From positions 1,178,001-1,242,000 of the forward strand of contig JAFKHH010000011.1 of the NCBI GenBank assembly GCA_017306865.1: 64,000 bases of DNA, read 5' to 3'. A program made the translations under genes and the position numbers. Position 1 is the stretch's first letter, and every line of letters begins with the position of its first letter. This DNA comes from Filimonas sp. Lineage in GTDB: Bacteria; Bacteroidota; Bacteroidia; Chitinophagales; Chitinophagaceae. The notes below the pieces were generated by a model that was not told the DNA's origin, did no database searches, and worked only from the letters and a program-made list of their open reading frames with translations. Positions 40,441 to 49,679 of this stretch are shown piece after piece.

Positions 40441-42309
40441 TTACCACGCATCCAATGACTTCACAGAATTTGCAGGAACGGTTGTGTTACCTGCTCCCGG
40501 TACAAGTATAACGTCAAACTGCTGCTTTGTACGTGCGGGAACCTTTATCTCAAAGCCGATCATCGTTGTGCCAGGGTTAGGCGCATCATAACTATGTGGT
40601 GGATCGGTCGTATATGTTTTGAGCGTAACATCCGGCAGGCCATTTACATACAGCATAAGTTGCTGTCCCTTATTTGTAAGCCTGGCCTGGTTACCCTTTG
40701 TTTCGGACACTGTAGCCGGTGTAAGCATAGCCCAGCGGATAATACAGGCAGAGTCACCGGTTTCCAACTCATCTCTCACTACTACATACTGTTTGTTTAC
40801 TATAGCAATACCGCGTTTTGCATGCTGTAGTTGCTGGTTGTAAATAGAAGAGAGGTCCATTACAGCATACATATTCATAGGGTTATCCGATGTTTTAAGA
40901 ATGGGCGCTATACCCTTCATATTTTGTAGCTGGCCATTTACGGTTAATGTGCTATGTGAAAAGTTGCTGTAGCGGAAGACTTCCCAACGTTGAGATTTTT
41001 GGCTCATGTTCCAGATGTCCAGCCCGGCAGATTCTAAAGAATTATACTGCTGCATACCAAGGTCGGCAGACCAGCGTACACCATTGGCATCTAGTACAAA
41101 TGAGCCAGCATCCATGTGGCCGTGACTGACAGATGGCGAGCCGCCTTTGAAGCCAACATAAATGCCTTTTCCTTTTTGCCAATCCGTGCGCATCATCGTT
41201 ACCTCGTTGCCCCCTTTTCCATTCCACTTTTTTTTCTCCGGCTCATGAATGCTTTGCAACGTTACACCGTTTGCCCAAAGCATAGCAGCGGGAAACAACC
41301 TGTTAGCGTTAATATTGAAAGTAGATGCAAGCAGGTAATTCTTTTCTATATATAATAATGATGGGTCTTTCAGTTTGTCTGCAAACCAAAACATGGCTGG
41401 CTGCAATCCTTCTAAGCCGCCACAGTCAGAATAACAGAAAGGTTGTCCTGATGTGCCAATGAGATTTTCATAGAAAAATGCTGTCTGCATAAAACCCGGT
41501 TGACTATTGAGATTAAAGTCAGTGCCGAATATTTTTTGCAAAGCGTCATTGAAAAGTACGTTGAAAGAAGTGCCGTACCCCCAGTAGCTATAGCCTTCCC
41601 TGTAGTTGCCATCAGGCGCATACTCTTTCATAGGTATCTGTATGCTTTTGATGGATCTTTCGATCAGTGATACAGACGCTGCAGGCTGTTTTTCATACAC
41701 GGCTAATGCACCATACGTAATGCCTGCATTACATACCTGGTTCCAGTTGTTGGTAACACGCAGCCAGCTATTGTACTTAGGGTCGAGCGATGGCGCTAAG
41801 CCCTTTTCTATTATTGCCTGGCTGATAATATTGCGTGACGCTGGTGAAAGGTCATTGTATAACCAGTCATAGCCGATGGAGACAGCCAAAGTCATTTCTG
41901 CTACATCTAAGAAATGGCTTGGGTGCCAGTCCTCGAATTTTGCTACGGTTAATAATTCTTCCTCACAGCGGTCAAAAAACTTTTGTTGATGCGTAAGGCG
42001 CCACGCATATGAAAGAAAGAAAATGCGCCGAAGACTTTCCCTGGATACCTGTAGTAATCTTCTGCCGATCAGTGTCCGTTCTACTTGTGGCATTGTCAGC
42101 ATTGCTTCACTTTCCTTAATGATCGCGTTGTGTACTTTTAGCCAGGTTGTGTCTTTCTTTATTTCTGTAAGTATCCGGTTCTCTTCGCCCTTTAGCAGCA
42201 ATAATCTTGGATGTGTCATGATCTTGCTGGTGTCAATCTGTGCCTGCGTTGCATTCATGCAAAACAGTATTGCCATGCCCAGGAGTATATTTTTTTTCAG
42301 ATGCTTCAT
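40441..42309 (-). CDS. Heparinase II/III-family polysaccharide lyase
   Basis: A 622-residue exported lyase. The signal peptide (C-M-N-A-T-Q-A-Q) is followed by an alpha/alpha toroid N-terminal domain (H-P-R-L-L-L-L-K-G; D-W-L-Y-N-D-L-S; N-N-W-N-Q-V-C-N-A-G) and the heparinase II/III beta-sandwich with H-G-H-M-D-A-G-S-F-V-L-D-A-N-G. The family includes PL12, PL15, PL17 and PL21 and cleaves uronic-acid-containing glycans (heparinoids, alginate and similar). The specific substrate cannot be read from the sequence. No SusCD pair is beside it, though the surrounding genes are also glycan-related. Confidence 0.88.
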   Translation of the reverse strand: MKHLKKNILLGMAILFCMNATQAQIDTSKIMTHPRLLLLKGEENRILTEIKKDTTWLKVHNAIIKESEAMLTMPQVERTLIGRRLLQVSRESLRRIFFLSYAWRLTHQQKFFDRCEEELLTVAKFEDWHPSHFLDVAEMTLAVSIGYDWLYNDLSPASRNIISQAIIEKGLAPSLDPKYNSWLRVTNNWNQVCNAGITYGALAVYEKQPAASVSLIERSIKSIQIPMKEYAPDGNYREGYSYWGYGTSFNVLFNDALQKIFGTDFNLNSQPGFMQTAFFYENLIGTSGQPFCYSDCGGLEGLQPAMFWFADKLKDPSLLYIEKNYLLASTFNINANRLFPAAMLWANGVTLQSIHEPEKKKWNGKGGNEVTMMRTDWQKGKGIYVGFKGGSPSVSHGHMDAGSFVLDANGVRWSADLGMQQYNSLESAGLDIWNMSQKSQRWEVFRYSNFSHSTLTVNGQLQNMKGIAPILKTSDNPMNMYAVMDLSSIYNQQLQHAKRGIAIVNKQYVVVRDELETGDSACIIRWAMLTPATVSETKGNQARLTNKGQQLMLYVNGLPDVTLKTYTTDPPHSYDAPNPGTTMIGFEIKVPARTKQQFDVILVPGAGNTTVPANSVKSLDAW

Positions 42310-42651
42310 GTTGTATGTTTCGGATCTGAAATTTATTAAATAATCCTTCTATAGAAGAGATTATTTCGGTGATTGTAGCAGATGTAGCTTGTTTAGGCTG
42401 TGATATATTATATACATAGATAACTCGCGTTTGCTGATTGCGAAAACCATATTTTAAATAGGGCATAAATCCCCTTTTTTAAAATAAGTTCAAAAGTTGA
42501 TAACAGGTGAGCTATCTTTGGGATAACAGCCATTTGAGAACATCTTTTGATAGCGGCTAGAGCTTGTGCAGATAATCTGAAACCCAAAGCTTGTTTTCAC
42601 TCATTGTAAAATCAATAGTTGAAGTTACCAGGTGAACTTCTGAGACTACTT
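42310..42651. other. Divergent spacer, no gene
   Basis: About 340 bp. A box TATCTTTG (42513-42520) fits the TAnnTTTG -7 element of the methyltransferase gene, whose ATG is at 42652, giving a leader of about 125 nt. No structure otherwise. Confidence 0.5.
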
Positions 42652-43383
42652 ATGAAAAAAAAGATTCAAAGTCTTCTACAACGAATCCTCGGATTTGAAA
42701 ATTATCTGTATTATTTCTCCAGGTTAAAAATTTCTTTCTTCAAAGGCAGTACCTACGAAGCAGAGTTCTTCGAATTTATGAATCTCATAAAAGAAGGTAC
42801 TATCTTGGATATAGGTGCGAATATTGGTATAACCACTGTTCCCCTTGCGAAAAAATTTCCGCAGGCTACAGTGCATGCCTTTGAACCAATTCCCGCTAAT
42901 AATGTTGCGCTAAAACGGATTATTCAACATTACCAGTTGAAAAATGTACAACAACATGAGATTGCCTTAGGCGAAGAAAAAGGCGTGTTGAAACTGGTTG
43001 TGCCCATCATTAACAATGTGCGTATGCAAGGCTTAAGCCATGTATATGTAGAGGGGCTGAATGATGAATGGAATACCGGCGACATTTATAATATACCAGT
43101 GTTGAAGATAGATGAGGTGAGTGCATTGCAGACTGAAGAAAAGATAACAGCCATTAAGATAGATGTAGAGAACTATGAATATTATGTACTGAAAGGAGCG
43201 GAGCAATTGCTGAAAAAGCACAAGCCTGTAATCTACTGTGAACTATGGGCAAATGAAAAACGTGAGATGGTGATTAGTTTTTTAAAAGAGTGCGGCTATA
43301 GTGTCAAAATATTTGAAGGTACTAAGCTGATAGACTTCACCAACCAGGACGTGACAAATTTTGTTTTTGTCAATAACGGATAG
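42652..43383 (+). CDS. FkbM-family methyltransferase
   Basis: A 243-residue SAM-dependent methyltransferase. Motif I is I-L-D-I-G-A-N-I-G-I-T-T, followed by H-A-F-E-P-I-P-A-N (motif II, FkbM type), then K-I-D-V-E-N-Y-E-Y-Y-V-L-K-G-A-E, the FkbM hallmark. FkbM-type enzymes methylate sugars or polyketides, and in Bacteroidota they often modify surface glycans. It stands alone, between a heparinase gene and an alpha/beta hydrolase gene. The ATG at 42652 precedes a Lys-rich start, while the longer ORF begins at TTG. Confidence 0.9.
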   Translation: MKKKIQSLLQRILGFENYLYYFSRLKISFFKGSTYEAEFFEFMNLIKEGTILDIGANIGITTVPLAKKFPQATVHAFEPIPANNVALKRIIQHYQLKNVQQHEIALGEEKGVLKLVVPIINNVRMQGLSHVYVEGLNDEWNTGDIYNIPVLKIDEVSALQTEEKITAIKIDVENYEYYVLKGAEQLLKKHKPVIYCELWANEKREMVISFLKECGYSVKIFEGTKLIDFTNQDVTNFVFVNNG

Positions 43384-43401
43384 CGTAAAAGAGATGTATA
43401 G

Positions 43402-43431
43402 CAGAAAGCGGGCCCCATAGCCCGCTTTCTG
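43402..43431. terminator. Bidirectional terminator between FkbM and hydrolase genes
   Basis: CAGAAAGCGGG-N8-CCCGCTTTCTG: an 11-bp stem between two convergent genes. Confidence 0.8.
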
Positions 43432-43449
43432 TTTGTTAATGAAGGCAAA

Positions 43450-44505
43450 TTATAAGGTCACCTTCTTTTCACCATTATCAACTGCTTTTATAAATTTAAT
43501 CAGCCCCTTCATATACGTTTGCTGATCATCATACATACTCATGTGGCTACCATTAGGACAATATAAATAACTGCCGTTCTGCACTTGTGTAGCAATCCAT
43601 TTCATGTGTTCCGGGTCCATCGTGTCAAACTGCGCGCCGATGCTTAAGACAGGTACAGATAGTTTGGGTAATTCAGCAGTAATATCCCATTTTTCCAGTT
43701 TTCCGCTTAGCCCGAATTCGCTTGGTCCCTGCATTGTTACATACAGCGATTGGTTTATTTTATTGAAAGAGCGGTTCACCGGTTCAGGCCATTGGTCTAG
43801 TGGTAAACGAAGAATGTGTTTCGTATAAAAGTTAGGCATTAGCAGGTTCATATATTCAGGATTTTCAAAATCCTTTTTTGCCTCCAGTTCACGGATGCGT
43901 GCCAGCACTTTCTGGTCCAGTTGTTGGGCCAGCACATTCTCTGCATATTTTCCATAAGCAGGGCAACTCATCATCATATTGGAAATGATCAACCCTTTCA
44001 GGTTTTTCTGGTATTTCAGCGCATATTGCGCAGCAAGAATACCACCCCATGAGTGCCCCAATAAGTAAAAATTATCTTTATCCAGTTTCAATGCCTGGCG
44101 CACCTGTTCTACTTCTTCCACAAAGCGTGGCAGGTCCCACATAGATGTATCTTTCGGGTTGTCAGAGTTGCCGCAACCTAACTGATCGTAGTAGATAAAT
44201 TCAATGCCTTCTGCCGGGAGAAAGCTTTCCATGCATTCAAAATATTCATGCGTAGCGCCGGGGCCGCCATTTAGCAACAGTACTTTTATTTTCGGGTTAT
44301 TGCCAATGCGTTTGGTCCAGATATTGAACTTGCCTTTAGGCGTGTTGATACTGACCATTTGTACACCGCCATTCTTAATGCCGGGCGTAGTGTCTTTAAA
44401 GTAGCCGGAGCTGTCTTGCGCAGACTGGTTATTTTTTGGGTTGCACGCAAACAGTAAGGTAGCCATTGCCATCATCAGCACCAGGGCTGTCTGTTTAAAG
44501 GTCAT
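43450..44505 (-). CDS. Prolyl iminopeptidase-like lipoprotein (alpha/beta hydrolase S33)
   Basis: A 351-residue lipoprotein (lipobox L-F-A-C21). The alpha/beta hydrolase domain has the proline-iminopeptidase marks L-N-G-G-P-G (79-83), Y-Y-D-Q-L-G-C-G-N-S, nucleophile G-H-S152-W-G-G and a late N-G-S-H for the catalytic His. It probably cleaves N-terminal Pro or small peptides at the cell envelope. It is followed on the plus strand by a divergently transcribed dienelactone hydrolase gene about 130 bp away. Confidence 0.9.
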   Translation of the reverse strand: MTFKQTALVLMMAMATLLFACNPKNNQSAQDSSGYFKDTTPGIKNGGVQMVSINTPKGKFNIWTKRIGNNPKIKVLLLNGGPGATHEYFECMESFLPAEGIEFIYYDQLGCGNSDNPKDTSMWDLPRFVEEVEQVRQALKLDKDNFYLLGHSWGGILAAQYALKYQKNLKGLIISNMMMSCPAYGKYAENVLAQQLDQKVLARIRELEAKKDFENPEYMNLLMPNFYTKHILRLPLDQWPEPVNRSFNKINQSLYVTMQGPSEFGLSGKLEKWDITAELPKLSVPVLSIGAQFDTMDPEHMKWIATQVQNGSYLYCPNGSHMSMYDDQQTYMKGLIKFIKAVDNGEKKVTL

Positions 44506-44637
44506 AACAGTCGGTTTTTTATGTCAAGATAAATATTAAAATCGGGGAAAGCTATAGTCTGGCGAATAAAGAAAATGACAGGAATAAAATTATTGACTAA
44601 CTTTTAAGCCGCGTTCGTATAATCAAAATCAACTATA

Positions 44638-45378
44638 ATGAAAAAGATACTAGCAGTTGCAACAGTAGTGCTCATCAGCCAACTGGTAAATGCGCAAAGC
44701 CTGAAAGCCGTTGCTTATAGTGACGGTAGTCAAAAGCTAAACGGTCTTGTAACCAGTAATGCAGGTAAGAAGCTGCCTGGTGTGCTTGTATTGCCAGCGT
44801 GGAAAGGTATAGATGAAGAGGCAAAGAATGCTGCACTTGCGCTGGAAAAAGAAGGCTATGTGGCTTTTGTTGCAGATATATATGGAGAAGGTAATGTACC
44901 TGGTGACAATAGTGCCGCTGCGAAAATATCGAGTGCTTACAAGAAAGATTATGCAGGCTATCAGAAAAGAATACAGTTAGCGCTGGCACAACTGCAAGCT
45001 GTTGCAAAGGCAGATAACATTGCCGTGATCGGGTATTGTTTTGGTGGTTCGGGGGCACTGGAAGCAGCCAGGGCCGGTTTGCCTGTTAAGGGCGTAATTT
45101 CCATTCATGGCGGTCTTGGTAAAGATTCTGCAAGAGCAAACACTGCATTGTCTACAAAGATCTTAATTGAAAATCCTGCGGAAGACAAAGGAGTTACACC
45201 TGAGGTCATGAATAGCTTGATCAAAGAAATGAATGAAGGAAAAGCTGACTGGCAGATCATTACTTACGCTTATAGCAAACATACGTTTACTGATCCGCAG
45301 TCACAGGATTATAACCCTGTAATGGCAAAGCGTGCATGGGAGCATACATTGCTTTTCCTAAAAGAAGCGCTTAAGTAA
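44638..45378 (+). CDS. Exported dienelactone hydrolase-family protein
   Basis: A 246-residue protein with a signal peptide (S-Q-L-V-N-A-Q) and a dienelactone hydrolase fold. It has P-A-W-K-G-I-D-E, A-D-I-Y-G-E-G, the nucleophile elbow G-Y-C134-F-G-G (Cys, as in true dienelactone hydrolases) and a late S-K-H-T-F-T-D with the catalytic His. The family hydrolyses lactones or esters. Here the substrate is unknown and export argues against chloroaromatic catabolism. A TTGACT...TATAAT-like pair lies about 20 bp upstream, which is atypical for this phylum and probably chance. Confidence 0.87.
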   Translation: MKKILAVATVVLISQLVNAQSLKAVAYSDGSQKLNGLVTSNAGKKLPGVLVLPAWKGIDEEAKNAALALEKEGYVAFVADIYGEGNVPGDNSAAAKISSAYKKDYAGYQKRIQLALAQLQAVAKADNIAVIGYCFGGSGALEAARAGLPVKGVISIHGGLGKDSARANTALSTKILIENPAEDKGVTPEVMNSLIKEMNEGKADWQIITYAYSKHTFTDPQSQDYNPVMAKRAWEHTLLFLKEALK

Positions 45379-45406
45379 TTGTTGCAGGTTGTATTTACAA
45401 TACCCA

Positions 45407-45473
45407 AGAGTGGACCACTTTTTCAAGTTTTCATTTTCGTGATGAAGTATGCCTGATGAAAGTGGTCCACTCT
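45407..45473. repeat. 67-bp element with 15-bp perfect terminal inverted repeats
   Basis: AGAGTGGACCACTTT (45407-45421) and AAAGTGGTCCACTCT (45459-45473) are perfect inverted repeats around a 37-nt centre. It may be a small terminator-like hairpin or the joined ends of a deleted insertion sequence (solo MITE). No target-site duplication is obvious. Confidence 0.5.
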
Positions 45474-45479
45474 AAGTGA

Positions 45480-45549
45480 GATATGGAATATCTTATTTAC
45501 CACTAAAGTAAAAGTTTATTTAGTTTTTGAACAGGATATGGAATATCTT
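45480..45549. promoter_or_regulatory. Twin operator-like palindromes upstream of GH3
   Basis: GATATGGAATATCTT occurs twice, at 45480-45494 and 45535-45549 (55 bp apart), each an imperfect palindrome GATAT-GGA-ATATC. Paired identical sites before a glycosidase gene suggest binding of a dimeric regulator. Confidence 0.45.
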
Positions 45550-45628
45550 TTCCCCGGATTTTCTTAGCTGCATGATGATTGTTGAAATATTTATTTTTTA
45601 CAATCACAATTCTAATTTCCATTGTTAA

Positions 45629-47776
45629 ATGAAAAAAGCTACTATTTTATTAGCCGGAGGTTTGTTTGTAAATGTACTTCACGCACAGACCAAATTGCCT
45701 GCGTTTCGTAACGCGCATCTGCCGGTAGAAACAAGAGTGAATGATCTTTTGCATACACTCACACTCAATGAGAAAATATCTTTGCTGGGTAATCATAGCC
45801 CCGCAATAGATAGGCTAGGCATTCCTGAATATAACTGGTGGAATGAGGCCTTACATGGTGTGGCGCGCAATGGCGAGGCAACCGTGTTTCCACAAGCTAT
45901 TGCAATGGCTGCTACTTTCAATGAACCACTGGTAAGGCAGGTCGCAGATGTTATATCTACAGAAGCGCGTGCCAAGTATAACCTGGCTATTCAGCAAAAC
46001 AGGCGGGAGCAATATATGGGGCTTACTTTCTGGACGCCCAACATTAATATTTTTCGTGATCCGCGTTGGGGCAGAGGGCAGGAAACGTATGGTGAAGATC
46101 CTTTCCTGACTGCAACTATGGGTACGGCCTTTGTAAAAGGATTACAGGGAACAAATGCACGGTATTTGAAAACAGCGGCATGTGCCAAACACTTTGCCGT
46201 ACATAGCGGCCCGGAAGCGGAGCGCAATGGATTTAATGCGGTAATAGATGAAAAAGATCTGCGTGAAACCTATCTCTATGCATTTAAGAAATTAGTAGAC
46301 GTACATGTGGAAGCGGTTATGTGTGCTTACAACCGTGTAAATAATGAGCCATGCTGTACGGGGCAATCATTGCTGCATAACATACTACACAATGAGTGGA
46401 AGTTTGCAGGGCATACCGTTACCGATTGTGGCGCGCTATACAATGTAGTAAGCTATCACAAAACGTACACTACAAGAGAGGAAACCGCAGCGGCGGCTAT
46501 TATGGCTGGTGTAGACCTGGAGTGCGGTGGCCTGTTGCAGGCGGATGTAAAAAAGGCAATAGACAAAGGGCTACTGACAGAAAAAGAGATCGACGGTGCT
46601 ATAGCAAAAACATTGCTTACGCAAATGAAATTGGGGTTCTTTGATAATCCTGCAGCTATTCCCTATAGTAAATACGGGGCAGATAGCGTGCATAATACAA
46701 CCCACATTAGCCTAACCCGCCGTGTGGCCGCGCAGGCAATGGTGCTGCTGAAGAATAGTGGTAACCTGTTGCCATTACAAAAAGCAAAATATCCATCCAT
46801 TATGGTTGTAGGGCCAAATGCAGGTTCGCTGGATGCGCTTATGGCTAACTACCACGGTATCTCTGGCAATATGGTAACATTTGCAGAAGGTATTGCAAAT
46901 GCAGCCGGGCCTGCTACCGCAGTTGATTATGACCAGGGATGCGACTTTACGGATACAACTCACTTTGGTGGTATATGGGCGGCTGGCAATAGTAGCCTGA
47001 CTATTGCAATAGTGGGACTTACGCCATTGCTGGAAGGTGAGGCCGGCGATGCCTTTCTCTCTACAGGTGATAAAACTACACTAAGCTTACCACGCTCACA
47101 TATAGTGTACCTGAAAAAATTAAGAGCTTCCAGTAAGAAGCCGATTGTGGTAGTGGTGACGGCGGGCAGTGCTGTAGATATAAAAGAGATAGAGCCGTAT
47201 GCAGATGCGGTAGTACTGGCATGGTATCCGGGTGAGCAGGGCGGTAATGCGCTGGCGGATGTATTGTTTGGAAAAGTGAATCCTTCCGGCAGATTACCTG
47301 TGACGTTTTATAACACATTGAACGATGTGCCTGCGTTTGATAACTATGCTATGAAAGATCGCACCTATCGTTACTTCCGTGGGAATGTGCAATATCCATT
47401 TGGCTTTGGACTTAGTTACACTTCATTTAGCTATACATGGAAACAACACCCCGCAGACGTATATAAGCGGGATGATTCTATCCGGTGTAGTGTAAGCATT
47501 GCAAATACAGGTGCGTATGATGGTGAGGAGGCGTTGCAGGCTTATGTTGAATATCCATCAATGGAGCGGATGCCAATAAAGGAATTGAAAGCATTTAAGA
47601 AAGTGGCGATCAGGAAAAATGAAACCACAATTGTTAACCTGTCTATTGCTGTGTCTGAGTTACGTAAGTGGGATCTGAATACGAATAGCTGGAAGTTGTA
47701 TCCGGGACAATATAAAATAGTGATTGGCAAGAATGCTAAAGAAGAATTGTTGAGCCACGCGTTTGCGATACAATAG
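45629..47776 (+). CDS. GH3-family beta-xylosidase/glucosidase
   Basis: A 715-residue exported glycosidase. After the signal peptide (V-L-H-A-Q), the catalytic barrel has N-W-W-N-E-A-L-H-G-V-A-R (typical of GH3 xylosidases), R-D-P-R-W-G-R-G-Q-E-T-Y-G-E-D-P, C-A-K-H-F-A (187-189 KHF) and the nucleophile V-T-D266-C-G-A-L. The alpha/beta sandwich follows, then a fibronectin-III-like C-terminus (F-G-F-G-L-S-Y-T-S-F). It lacks the PA14 insertion often seen in the family, hence about 715 rather than about 860 residues. Twin palindromes upstream suggest specific regulation. Xylo-oligosaccharide hydrolysis is likely. Confidence 0.94.
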   Translation: MKKATILLAGGLFVNVLHAQTKLPAFRNAHLPVETRVNDLLHTLTLNEKISLLGNHSPAIDRLGIPEYNWWNEALHGVARNGEATVFPQAIAMAATFNEPLVRQVADVISTEARAKYNLAIQQNRREQYMGLTFWTPNINIFRDPRWGRGQETYGEDPFLTATMGTAFVKGLQGTNARYLKTAACAKHFAVHSGPEAERNGFNAVIDEKDLRETYLYAFKKLVDVHVEAVMCAYNRVNNEPCCTGQSLLHNILHNEWKFAGHTVTDCGALYNVVSYHKTYTTREETAAAAIMAGVDLECGGLLQADVKKAIDKGLLTEKEIDGAIAKTLLTQMKLGFFDNPAAIPYSKYGADSVHNTTHISLTRRVAAQAMVLLKNSGNLLPLQKAKYPSIMVVGPNAGSLDALMANYHGISGNMVTFAEGIANAAGPATAVDYDQGCDFTDTTHFGGIWAAGNSSLTIAIVGLTPLLEGEAGDAFLSTGDKTTLSLPRSHIVYLKKLRASSKKPIVVVVTAGSAVDIKEIEPYADAVVLAWYPGEQGGNALADVLFGKVNPSGRLPVTFYNTLNDVPAFDNYAMKDRTYRYFRGNVQYPFGFGLSYTSFSYTWKQHPADVYKRDDSIRCSVSIANTGAYDGEEALQAYVEYPSMERMPIKELKAFKKVAIRKNETTIVNLSIAVSELRKWDLNTNSWKLYPGQYKIVIGKNAKEELLSHAFAIQ

Positions 47777-48062
47777 TGAGTGGTGAGTAGTCTGTTGTGA
47801 ATGACGGCTCTGTGTTCTCTGCGTTACATATATCGCAAAGTGTATAGAAAGATGATGAGTGGAGATATGCAGATGAAGTAAGTCTAAAACAATTCTGTTG
47901 GGATAAATTGATACAAGGGACGCATAGAATGTCTCGCGGAAAACGCTAAAAACGCGGAAGAAAAATTCTGCACTTTCTGTGTTTTTCGCGAGACATATTT
48001 CTTCTATAATCTTCTCTTTTCCTGCGCCCCGCCGGTGAATCCAAAAATTTTAATCTAAATAA
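47777..48062. other. Spacer with a hairpin repeat
   Basis: About 290 bp. An imperfect 16-bp inverted repeat (47929-47944 and 47981-47996; arms begin ATGTCTCGCG and end CGCGAGACAT) surrounds a 36-nt centre and may terminate GH3 transcription. No gene. Confidence 0.5.
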
Positions 48063-48099
48063 TTTGCGAAAACAAATGGTTGCGCATATATTTGCAACC
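48063..48099 (+). promoter_or_regulatory. Promoter and operator of the ArsR operon
   Basis: TTTG (48063-48066) and TATATTTG (48087-48094) with 20 bp between form a textbook Bacteroidota promoter. An inverted repeat GGTTGC-N10-GCAACC (48078-48083 and 48094-48099) overlaps the -7 box, as expected for an autorepressing ArsR-type dimer site. Confidence 0.6.
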
Positions 48100-48126
48100 G
48101 AATAGTTGCTTTTAAAAGAAATCGAT

Positions 48127-48444
48127 ATGAGGAGAGACGTTTTCCAGGCTATTGCCGATCCTACGAGGAGGGCGATCATCGTGTTGTTAGCCACGCAGGT
48201 AATGACGCCGAATGCGATTGCCGAGCATTTTGCTACAACCAGGCAGGCTGTTTCCAAACACTTGAAGATCCTTTCTGAGTGTGAGCTGGTAAAACAGAAA
48301 CCTGATGGGAGGGAGATCTATTACCAACTGGAAGTAAAGAAGATGAAGGAAGTGGATAAGTGGTTAGAACAGTTCAGGAAGATATGGGAAGACAGGTTTA
48401 ACCAGTTAGATGACGTATTACTAAAACTAAAAAACAATAAATAG
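48127..48444 (+). CDS. ArsR-family HTH regulator
   Basis: A 105-residue winged-helix regulator: [12 protein letters not shown] (ArsR start), [20 protein letters not shown] (recognition helix) and G-R-E-I-Y-Y-Q-L (wing). There is no metal-binding cysteine box, so it is of the SRPBCC-partner type rather than a metal sensor. The stop is directly followed by the ATG of the AHSA1 gene (48445), so the two are coupled. An operator-like repeat overlaps its promoter. Confidence 0.92.
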   Translation: MRRDVFQAIADPTRRAIIVLLATQVMTPNAIAEHFATTRQAVSKHLKILSECELVKQKPDGREIYYQLEVKKMKEVDKWLEQFRKIWEDRFNQLDDVLLKLKNNK

Positions 48445-48942
48445 ATGAAACTACAATTTGATTTCCTGGTTGATAAAGAAAAAAACACCATTACTGTAAA
48501 ACGTGAATTTGCAGCAGGCCGCCAACTGGTATGGGATGCGTACACTAAAAGTGAGTTGCTGGATCAGTGGTTTGCACCAAGGCCATTGACTACTAAAACA
48601 AAATCTATGGACTTCCGGGAAGGTGGTCATTGGTTATATGCAATGGTAGACCCCGGCGGAATGGAATACTGGGCACGTCTCGACTATGTAACAATTAACC
48701 CGATAGATAATTATTCTGCGCTGGATGCGTTTAGTAATGAAGAAGGTACGATCAATCCAGACCTGCCCCGTGCTAAATGGGAAGTAAGTTTTAGCGATAA
48801 GAATGAACATGCGTTGGTTGAAAACGTTGTTACTTATGCTTCTTTGCAGGACCTGGAGAAGGTAATAGAAATGGGGCTGAAAGAAGGATTGACTGCAACA
48901 CTTGAAAAATTAGATGAACTCTTATTAACACTGGTAAAATAG
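48445..48942 (+). CDS. SRPBCC/AHSA1 (activator of Hsp90 homologue)-like protein
   Basis: A 165-residue SRPBCC-fold protein: R-E-F-A-A-G-R-Q-L-V-W-D-A-Y-T-K-S-E-L-L-D-Q-W-F-A-P, then D-F-R-E-G-G-H-W-L-Y-A and the late G-L-K-E-G-L-T-A-T-L-E-K-L-D. These proteins bind small hydrophobic ligands; in this ArsR-SRPBCC-DoxX arrangement their role is unknown. Its start directly follows the ArsR stop, and the DoxX gene starts 7 bp after its stop. Confidence 0.9.
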   Translation: MKLQFDFLVDKEKNTITVKREFAAGRQLVWDAYTKSELLDQWFAPRPLTTKTKSMDFREGGHWLYAMVDPGGMEYWARLDYVTINPIDNYSALDAFSNEEGTINPDLPRAKWEVSFSDKNEHALVENVVTYASLQDLEKVIEMGLKEGLTATLEKLDELLLTLVK

Positions 48943-48948
48943 TAATGT

Positions 48949-49326
48949 ATGAAAAATAAAATCCTTTTTGTTTTATGCGTACTTGCCGGTCTTCTGTTTA
49001 TCAACGCCGGATTGGATAAGTTTTTCCACTATATGCCTGTACCGAAAGACATGCCTGAAAAAATGATCAAGGTAGGGATGGCATTTATGGAAATAGGCTG
49101 GCTGATGCCGCTGGTTGGTACAATAGAGCTTTTGGGTGGCCTGCTGCTCGTTATTCCGAGAACGCGCCCGCTGGGTGCTATAGTGCTCCTGCCTGTACTT
49201 ACCGGTATTGTACTTGCAAACATTACAATGGCGCCATCAGGTTTGTCTATTGCGCTTCCCCTCGTAGCTATTGTTCTCTGGGTAATTATAGATAATAGGG
49301 AAAAGTACTTACCAATGGTTAAATAG
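48949..49326 (+). CDS. DoxX-like four-helix membrane protein
   Basis: A 125-residue membrane protein with four hydrophobic helices: L-C-V-L-A-G-L-L-F-I-N-A-G-L-D-K-F-F (the G-x-x-K-F DoxX mark), L-M-P-L-V-G-T-I-E-L-L-G-G-L-L-L-V-I, then two more. It is the last gene of the ArsR operon and probably shares its regulation. Redox function is suggested by family only. Confidence 0.85.
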   Translation: MKNKILFVLCVLAGLLFINAGLDKFFHYMPVPKDMPEKMIKVGMAFMEIGWLMPLVGTIELLGGLLLVIPRTRPLGAIVLLPVLTGIVLANITMAPSGLSIALPLVAIVLWVIIDNREKYLPMVK

Positions 49327-49340
49327 GTGTATTGATATAT

Positions 49341-49508
49341 TGTTGTATGGTTTAATTGTTGATCGCTTCGCGATTGTAGTAATTCACCGCAGAGGCGGGG
49401 AGGGCGGGGAGCTGATTTGAGATTTGAAATTTGATATTTGAAATGAGCTGTACGATTAAATGCTCATCACAAATATCAAATTCAAACAATTAAACCGTGC
49501 AACACTAA
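49341..49508. repeat. AT-rich hairpin repeat, copy A
   Basis: An element flanked by TGTTGTATGGTTTAATTGTT and its inverse (ending ACAATTAAACCGTGCAACAC). The interior holds CGCTTCGCG, CCGCAGAGGCGGG and a long AT-rich palindrome of TTTGAGATTTGAAATTTG type. The same ends and interior occur, inverted, in copy C (55768-55975). Confidence 0.7.
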
Positions 49509-49530
49509 AATCATTTATCCGGGCGAATCA

Positions 49531-49562
49531 AAAGAGCCACCGCATAGCGGTGGTTCTTTTTT
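49531..49562 (+). terminator. Terminator after the ArsR operon
   Basis: A stem with core CCACCGC-ATA-GCGGTGG, extended by AAAGAG/TTCTTT and followed by a T-tract. Confidence 0.85.
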
Positions 49563-49679
49563 GTATATAACACAATGCTTTGATTATTATGAACGTCCCT
49601 GTAGGCTACCGCAGAATGTTGGGGTAATGTTTTTTAAATATATTAAATGTTCTCTTTTTGTGAACTTTTGATAAAAAGC

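Noticed and set aside
44593-44623. TTGACT...TATAAT pair resembling a sigma-70 promoter
   Set aside because: Spacing is 19 bp and this phylum normally uses TTTG/TAnnTTTG; likely chance.
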